A DNA stretch of 17,154 bases from JBFXDW01 sp050180745 (lineage in GTDB: Bacteria > Pseudomonadota > Alphaproteobacteria > UBA9219): positions 1-17,154 of the forward strand of contig JBFXDW010000036.1 in assembly GCA_050180745.1 (NCBI GenBank). The letters run 5' to 3'. How positions within the stretch are numbered: position 1 is the first letter of the stretch; every line of letters begins with the position of its first letter. Under the pieces are notes generated by a model, which was not told where the DNA came from, did not search any database, and saw only the letters and a program-made list of their open reading frames with translations. The position numbers and the translations under genes were made by a program. This document shows, piece by piece, positions 14,464 to 17,154 of this stretch.

Positions 14464-15663
14464 TTATTCCGTTGTAAAGCTAGCCAAGACGTTGGCAGCA
14501 TCTTTCAAATAATCCGGCTTGTGATGGGCGTAGAGCTCAGTTGTTTTAGCAACAGAGTGCCCCAGCATTTTTGCAATCATGAAAATGTCGATTCCTGCCT
14601 GTGCCATGAGCGTCCCTGCCGTGTGGCGTAATGTGTGTGGGGTGACTCCATCAAGATTTAGAGGCTCTTTTTTCATTTGCTTGTAAGTTGCTGGATATTC
14701 AATGGCCTGCCTGCTCAAATGCTCTTTATGAAGTTCTTCAGCACGTCTGCAAGTTTCCCTAAATCCCTTTTTGATGTTCAGGATGGGCTGATTCCTATAG
14801 CTGATGACATGTGCGCAGGGAGGATGTAGAGGGGGCGCGTTTTTTCCGGCTTCGATCCTTTTTTGTCGATCCTCTTTTGCTTTCTTGTATTCCTGCTCAG
14901 CCTTTTTACGGGCATCTTGTAAGGTTTTGTAGAGGCGATCGTTTATCGGTACGATAGGGCGTTTTTTGTTGGTTTCTTCTCGGTCTGGTGGATTCAGATA
15001 GATAAGTTTGTTTACCATATCAACTTGTGGCCATTTTAAATCCAATATAGCGCCTTTTCTGGCTCCGGTATTTAGGGCCAACAGGATGAATAGTTTGATG
15101 TGAGGTTCTATACAGCCCTTAAGGAGCCAGTGGAGTTCCTCTTTAGTGAGATATCTATCTTTTGGTTTGTTTCCTTTGGGTTTAGGAAAGTGCGGTGCAG
15201 ACGTAAGTCGCCCATTCTTAACAGCGTGATTGAGTGCTGCCGACAAAACAACACACTCTCGTCGTACAGTGCTTGAATTTACTTTTCGCCATTTTTCATA
15301 GTCCACTATTTTTTGCGGCGTAATTGTTGAAACGGTGGCCTTCTCGTCAAAAAAATTCAGAAAGTTCTCTATAGCTCTTCCGGCGAAAGAGGCACTTGCA
15401 AGGTCTCCAGCTTTTTCTTGAGCATACCATCTTAAAGCGGTAGCGATCTTATAACGTTCTGGCCGTTGTTTTGTCTGATCGTGTGACTGCTCCTTTGCTC
15501 TGGTGAGCAGGAAATCCGCGAGTTCTTCTTCAGCTTCTGGGCGAACGCTTTTGCCAGTTGAGCGTCGTTTGACGCGTCCTGAAGCTTGGTCATACCAGTA
15601 AATGTACCAGTTGGGTTGCCCTCGCTCTCTGTCGAGCCATGGGGTGCGGAGTTTTCTTGACAT
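14464..15663 (-). CDS. int: Tyrosine-type site-specific integrase
   Basis: This recombinase catalyses integration and excision of the element at tRNA-Gly. The 399 residues contain an N-terminal arm/DNA-binding region with PWLDRERGQPNWYIYWY (8-24), a core-binding SAM-like domain (about 68-155) and the catalytic domain (about 170-399). All catalytic residues are visible: Arg202 in NTGARKGAILDLKW, a beta-hairpin Lys in the NKKRPIVPI region (232-240), His343 and Arg346 in HTLRH, His369 in MLGHS, and the nucleophile Tyr378 in TTELYAHH. A highly charged coiled insert (about 250-275, KKAEQEYKKAKEDRQKR) lies inside the catalytic domain. The ATG at 15663 follows AGGAA by a few bases. Its first 232 bp overlap the HTH gene in another frame. 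The 3' end points at the tRNA, 76 bp away. Confidence 0.95.
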   Translation of the reverse strand: MSRKLRTPWLDRERGQPNWYIYWYDQASGRVKRRSTGKSVRPEAEEELADFLLTRAKEQSHDQTKQRPERYKIATALRWYAQEKAGDLASASFAGRAIENFLNFFDEKATVSTITPQKIVDYEKWRKVNSSTVRRECVVLSAALNHAVKNGRLTSAPHFPKPKGNKPKDRYLTKEELHWLLKGCIEPHIKLFILLALNTGARKGAILDLKWPQVDMVNKLIYLNPPDREETNKKRPIVPINDRLYKTLQDARKKAEQEYKKAKEDRQKRIEAGKNAPPLHPPCAHVISYRNQPILNIKKGFRETCRRAEELHKEHLSRQAIEYPATYKQMKKEPLNLDGVTPHTLRHTAGTLMAQAGIDIFMIAKMLGHSVAKTTELYAHHKPDYLKDAANVLASFTTE

Positions 15664-15860
15664 GGTGGTTTCCTAATAACTGATGACACGTAGGTTTCTA
15701 CATCCTCCGGTCTAAATCTAATAACTCTACCAATCTTCACAAAAGCAATTCTACGTTGATTACGCAAGCGTTTCACATCCTTTTCAGAAACTTGAAGCAT
15801 TTCAGCGACTTGATTTGCTGTTAATAATATAGGGTTAATAATTGTGGCGCATTCAACCAT
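15432..15860 (-). CDS. Excisionase-like HTH DNA-binding protein, long overlap with integrase
   Basis: The N-terminal half is a winged-helix HTH_17/excisionase-type domain (about residues 11-60): LLTANQVAEMLQVSEKDVKRL, then RRIAFVKIGRVIRFRPEDVETYV (in two pieces around residue 38). Such proteins help excision or act as small regulators (AlpA-like). The ATG at 15860 has a strong AAGGAGG ribosome site about 10 bases upstream; a TTG at 15881 also lies in frame. The frame continues past the domain for 77 residues (66-142), overlapping the integrase start in a different frame. That tail is polar and low-complexity and may be overprinted or without function. The HTH call is confident; the reality of the tail is not. 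It overlaps the end of the DUF3310 gene by 8 bp. Confidence 0.8.
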   Translation of the reverse strand: MVECATIINPILLTANQVAEMLQVSEKDVKRLRNQRRIAFVKIGRVIRFRPEDVETYVSSVIRKPPCQENSAPHGSTESEGNPTGTFTGMTKLQDASNDAQLAKAFAQKLKKNSRISCSPEQRSSHTIRQNNGQNVIRSLPL

Positions 15861-16065
15861 TCTCTCTCTCCCTCCTTTCAATTTCGCGCTGGATATACCA
15901 AGCGGCTTTTTTTAGGTCCTCAATCCCGTTCTTATGATCGGCTCGCCAGAGGTATTTTATGGCGTTGCCGAGGCAGAAATTCATGTGCTCCACAACCGTG
16001 ATACATTCCACGCCCGATGGATGGGCGTTGTAGTGCGTTGGATGGTTAACGGGATCGCTGGTCAT
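15853..16065 (-). CDS. DUF3310 (SaV-like) phage protein
   Basis: The 70-residue protein carries the DUF3310 signature: VNHPTHYN (6-13), the GVECITVVEHMNFCLGNAIK region and YLWRADHKNGIEDLKKAAWY with a final charged helix. It is common in phage and prophage early regions. The family has been linked to the T7 gp1.7 nucleotide kinase, but the activity of short single-domain members is uncertain. Its ATG forms an ATGA overlap with the stop of the upstream gene, and AAAGGA gives the ribosome site. It is good evidence that the integrated element is phage-derived. Confidence 0.88.
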   Translation of the reverse strand: MTSDPVNHPTHYNAHPSGVECITVVEHMNFCLGNAIKYLWRADHKNGIEDLKKAAWYIQREIERRERENG

Positions 16066-16391
16066 GCTGCCATTCCTTTTTCTCGTTCAATCCTTTCACA
16101 GACAGCCATGAAGGCATCGCGGGGGCTGTTGCCGTTGTCTTCGATATATTTTCTTGGAGGTGTACCCTTTTCCACAAAAGTACAAAACCAGCGTCGGTAC
16201 TTGTATGAGTAAGATAATTGCTGAAAATCATATCCATTTGGCATTTCTCTTAGCTCAGGAAAAATGAACGGACCTAAAGTCGTCAAAGCATCTAGGGCAG
16301 CCTTGGCAGCTTTTCGCTGGGGTTCATATTTGCTTTGAAGTAGGTCGGTTAATGTCTGGCGCACCAGATTATAATTCTCTTTCTGGGTCAT
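16062..16391 (-). CDS. Hypothetical phage-type protein (109 aa)
   Basis: I do not recognise the family. The protein is soluble, with two helical N-terminal stretches (ENYNLVRQTLTDLLQ and PQRKAAKAALDALTTLG). An aromatic central strand-rich section (GYDFQQLSYSYKYRRWFCTF) is followed by a closing helix, SPRDAFMAVCERIEREKG. The last part resembles the ending of many small phage proteins in which a substrate-like aromatic segment precedes an alanine-rich helix; that is impression only. Both ends are ATGA overlaps with its neighbours, and GAGGAA 8 bases before the ATG supports the start. Confidence 0.72.
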   Translation of the reverse strand: MTQKENYNLVRQTLTDLLQSKYEPQRKAAKAALDALTTLGPFIFPELREMPNGYDFQQLSYSYKYRRWFCTFVEKGTPPRKYIEDNGNSPRDAFMAVCERIEREKGMAA

Positions 16392-16702
16392 GCCGTTAGT
16401 TCCTCAACCTCGTGTTCTGTTGCATAATATTCAATGGATGGTTCGTTTGTGATCTCCCACGCCGTGATTTCTCCTTGGGGTGATTTTACGTGGATAATTC
16501 CTTCATAAGGGCCATCTCCTTCACTGCCCATTTCTTGCTCTATATTCATGGCTGCTTCTTCGGCATCGTACGCATGGGTTTCTCTTGCCGCCCCCCAATC
16601 TGTGCCGTGATAATCGTAATCAAGACAAAGAAACAAAGGTGGGCATTTATGGTAATCCAAATCACCAAAATTCTTGCATTTAGGGCATTGATCGAAACTC
16701 AT
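16388..16702 (-). CDS. Hypothetical acidic phage-type protein with zinc-ribbon-like N-terminus
   Basis: The 104-residue protein begins with CPKC (6-9) and HKC (18-20), spaced like half or a compact zinc knuckle. It continues with a strongly acidic region (DYDYHGTDW, YDAEEAAMNIEQEMGSEGDG) and a short strand pair, GIIHVKSPQGEITAWEITNE. No known family is recognised. Acidic small phage proteins often bind host proteins or mimic DNA, but nothing here shows this specifically. The ribosome site AAGGAGG 6 bases before the ATG is strong, and the start overlaps the methyltransferase stop as ATGA. Confidence 0.72.
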   Translation of the reverse strand: MSFDQCPKCKNFGDLDYHKCPPLFLCLDYDYHGTDWGAARETHAYDAEEAAMNIEQEMGSEGDGPYEGIIHVKSPQGEITAWEITNEPSIEYYATEHEVEELTA

Positions 16703-17154
16703 GATGGCCTCCTTAGGATTTTGGTTTGTTGGCCGTTGCAGGCGTACTTATCCCACACGTACCAAGTGACACAGCAACGCTGGTCGGGACTTCCGATGCC
16801 AAATAAGTCAGGCCGCCAGCCGAGCTTTAATTCTCGCGCCGGTGGACGTTTTTCAAAAATGTCAGCGCGGGTGCTGGCGTGCCACCACATGGCGGGGAGA
16901 AGGAGGGCCATATAATGAACATCAAGCTGAAACAGCGCGTGCCGGACAAACTCTTCTGAAAGCTTCCACGGTGGGTTTGTAATGATGGCAGTGGGGCCGC
17001 GTGTCTCCATCAGGAAATCAACCCGCACCGTGCCAAAGCCGCGATCAACAAGATCCGTGGATATGACGTTGTGCCCCATATCTTCCAAATATTTTGAGAT
17101 ATGACCCTCACCGCAAGCAGGCTCCCACACGTCATGGGGGATGCGCTCACGCTC
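16699..17154 (-). CDS. Phage-type SAM-dependent methyltransferase, N-terminus cut by window
   Basis: This is probably a DNA base methyltransferase of the amino (N6-adenine/N4-cytosine) class. SAM-binding motif I appears as VWEPACGEGHISKYL, followed by a motif-II-like acidic residue in VISTDLVDRG and the catalytic motif IV IITNPPW. The C-terminal part has a hydrophobic strand (YMALLLPAMWW) and ends with CCVTWYVWDK, a W-x-V/F-W-D/E pattern I associate with small phage methyltransferases. The frame is open to the window edge (residues ERIPHD precede a GTG at 17130), so the start is outside. No restriction gene is visible in this window. A non-DNA substrate cannot be excluded. It is translationally coupled to the next gene. 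Confidence 0.8.
   Translation of the reverse strand, partial: ERERIPHDVWEPACGEGHISKYLEDMGHNVISTDLVDRGFGTVRVDFLMETRGPTAIITNPPWKLSEEFVRHALFQLDVHYMALLLPAMWWHASTRADIFEKRPPARELKLGWRPDLFGIGSPDQRCCVTWYVWDKYACNGQQTKILRRPS

Larger units (their letters stand above)
14388..17154. mobile_element. Phage-like integrated element, left end only
   Basis: From the tRNA-Gly 3' end to the window edge, all genes lie on the minus strand and are phage-type: integrase, excisionase-like HTH, DUF3310, two small unknown proteins and an NPPW methyltransferase. Junctions at 16062-16065, 16388-16391 and 16699-16702 are ATGA overlaps, and the DUF3310/HTH overlap is 8 bp, far more compact than the host genes. Transcription runs towards the integrase and the attachment site. 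Structural or lysis genes are not visible, so prophage, satellite and integrative plasmid remain possible. Confidence 0.8.

Noticed and set aside
1..17154. CRISPR array, insertion sequence with transposase, rRNA, toxin-antitoxin or known defence system
   Set aside because: No regularly spaced repeats, transposase or recombinase other than the one integrase, or toxin/antitoxin-like pairs were found on reading both strands.

Overview
The window looks like chromosomal DNA of an alphaproteobacterium of moderate GC content. An ATP12-type F1-ATPase chaperone, a CnoX-like thioredoxin/TPR gene followed by LON-domain and Trm112 genes, an AsmA protein beside an RluA-family pseudouridine synthase, and an MCP ending in the common alphaproteobacterial VDGFLANVR-type tail all fit that class. 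A finer placement (Rhodospirillales- or Micavibrio-like) would be a guess.

Layout. Bases 1-3755 (+): the 3' part of a chemoreceptor, an MTA/SAH nucleosidase-like phosphorylase, and a two-gene Mla lipid-transport unit (permease mlaE and ATPase mlaF, overlapping by 11 bp) behind a good sigma70-like promoter. Bases 3765-7280 (-): a 635-residue all-helical protein I cannot name, then a secreted protein with an OmpA-like C-terminal domain and its own promoter, structured leader and terminator. Bases 7413-11106 (+): a tight run of pseudouridine synthase, AsmA-family protein and ATP12 chaperone. Bases 11163-11360: a MITE-like, palindrome-rich non-coding repeat, immediately before a secreted HNH nuclease (+). 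Bases 11976-14119 (-): a four-gene unit read as CnoX-like chaperedoxin, LON substrate-binding-domain protein, Trm112-like protein and small lipoprotein, coupled by overlaps or tiny gaps. Bases 14313-14387: tRNA-Gly(GCC) with encoded CCA.

From the tRNA 3' end to the window edge lies an integrated phage-like element. A tyrosine integrase gene points its 3' end at the tRNA, with a tandem 9-bp repeat between them. Upstream of it, on the same strand, are an excisionase-like HTH gene, a DUF3310 gene, two small phage-type unknowns and a truncated NPPW methyltransferase. Three successive junctions in this element are 4-bp ATGA overlaps, the usual look of a phage early operon. The far end of the element (attR) is outside the window.

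I found no convincing new multi-gene system. The items most worth a second look are the overprinted HTH/integrase region, the MITE-like repeat, the helical orphan at 3765-5672, the cysteine-free CnoX active site, mlaEF without an adjacent mlaD, and the leader of the secreted OmpA-like protein.
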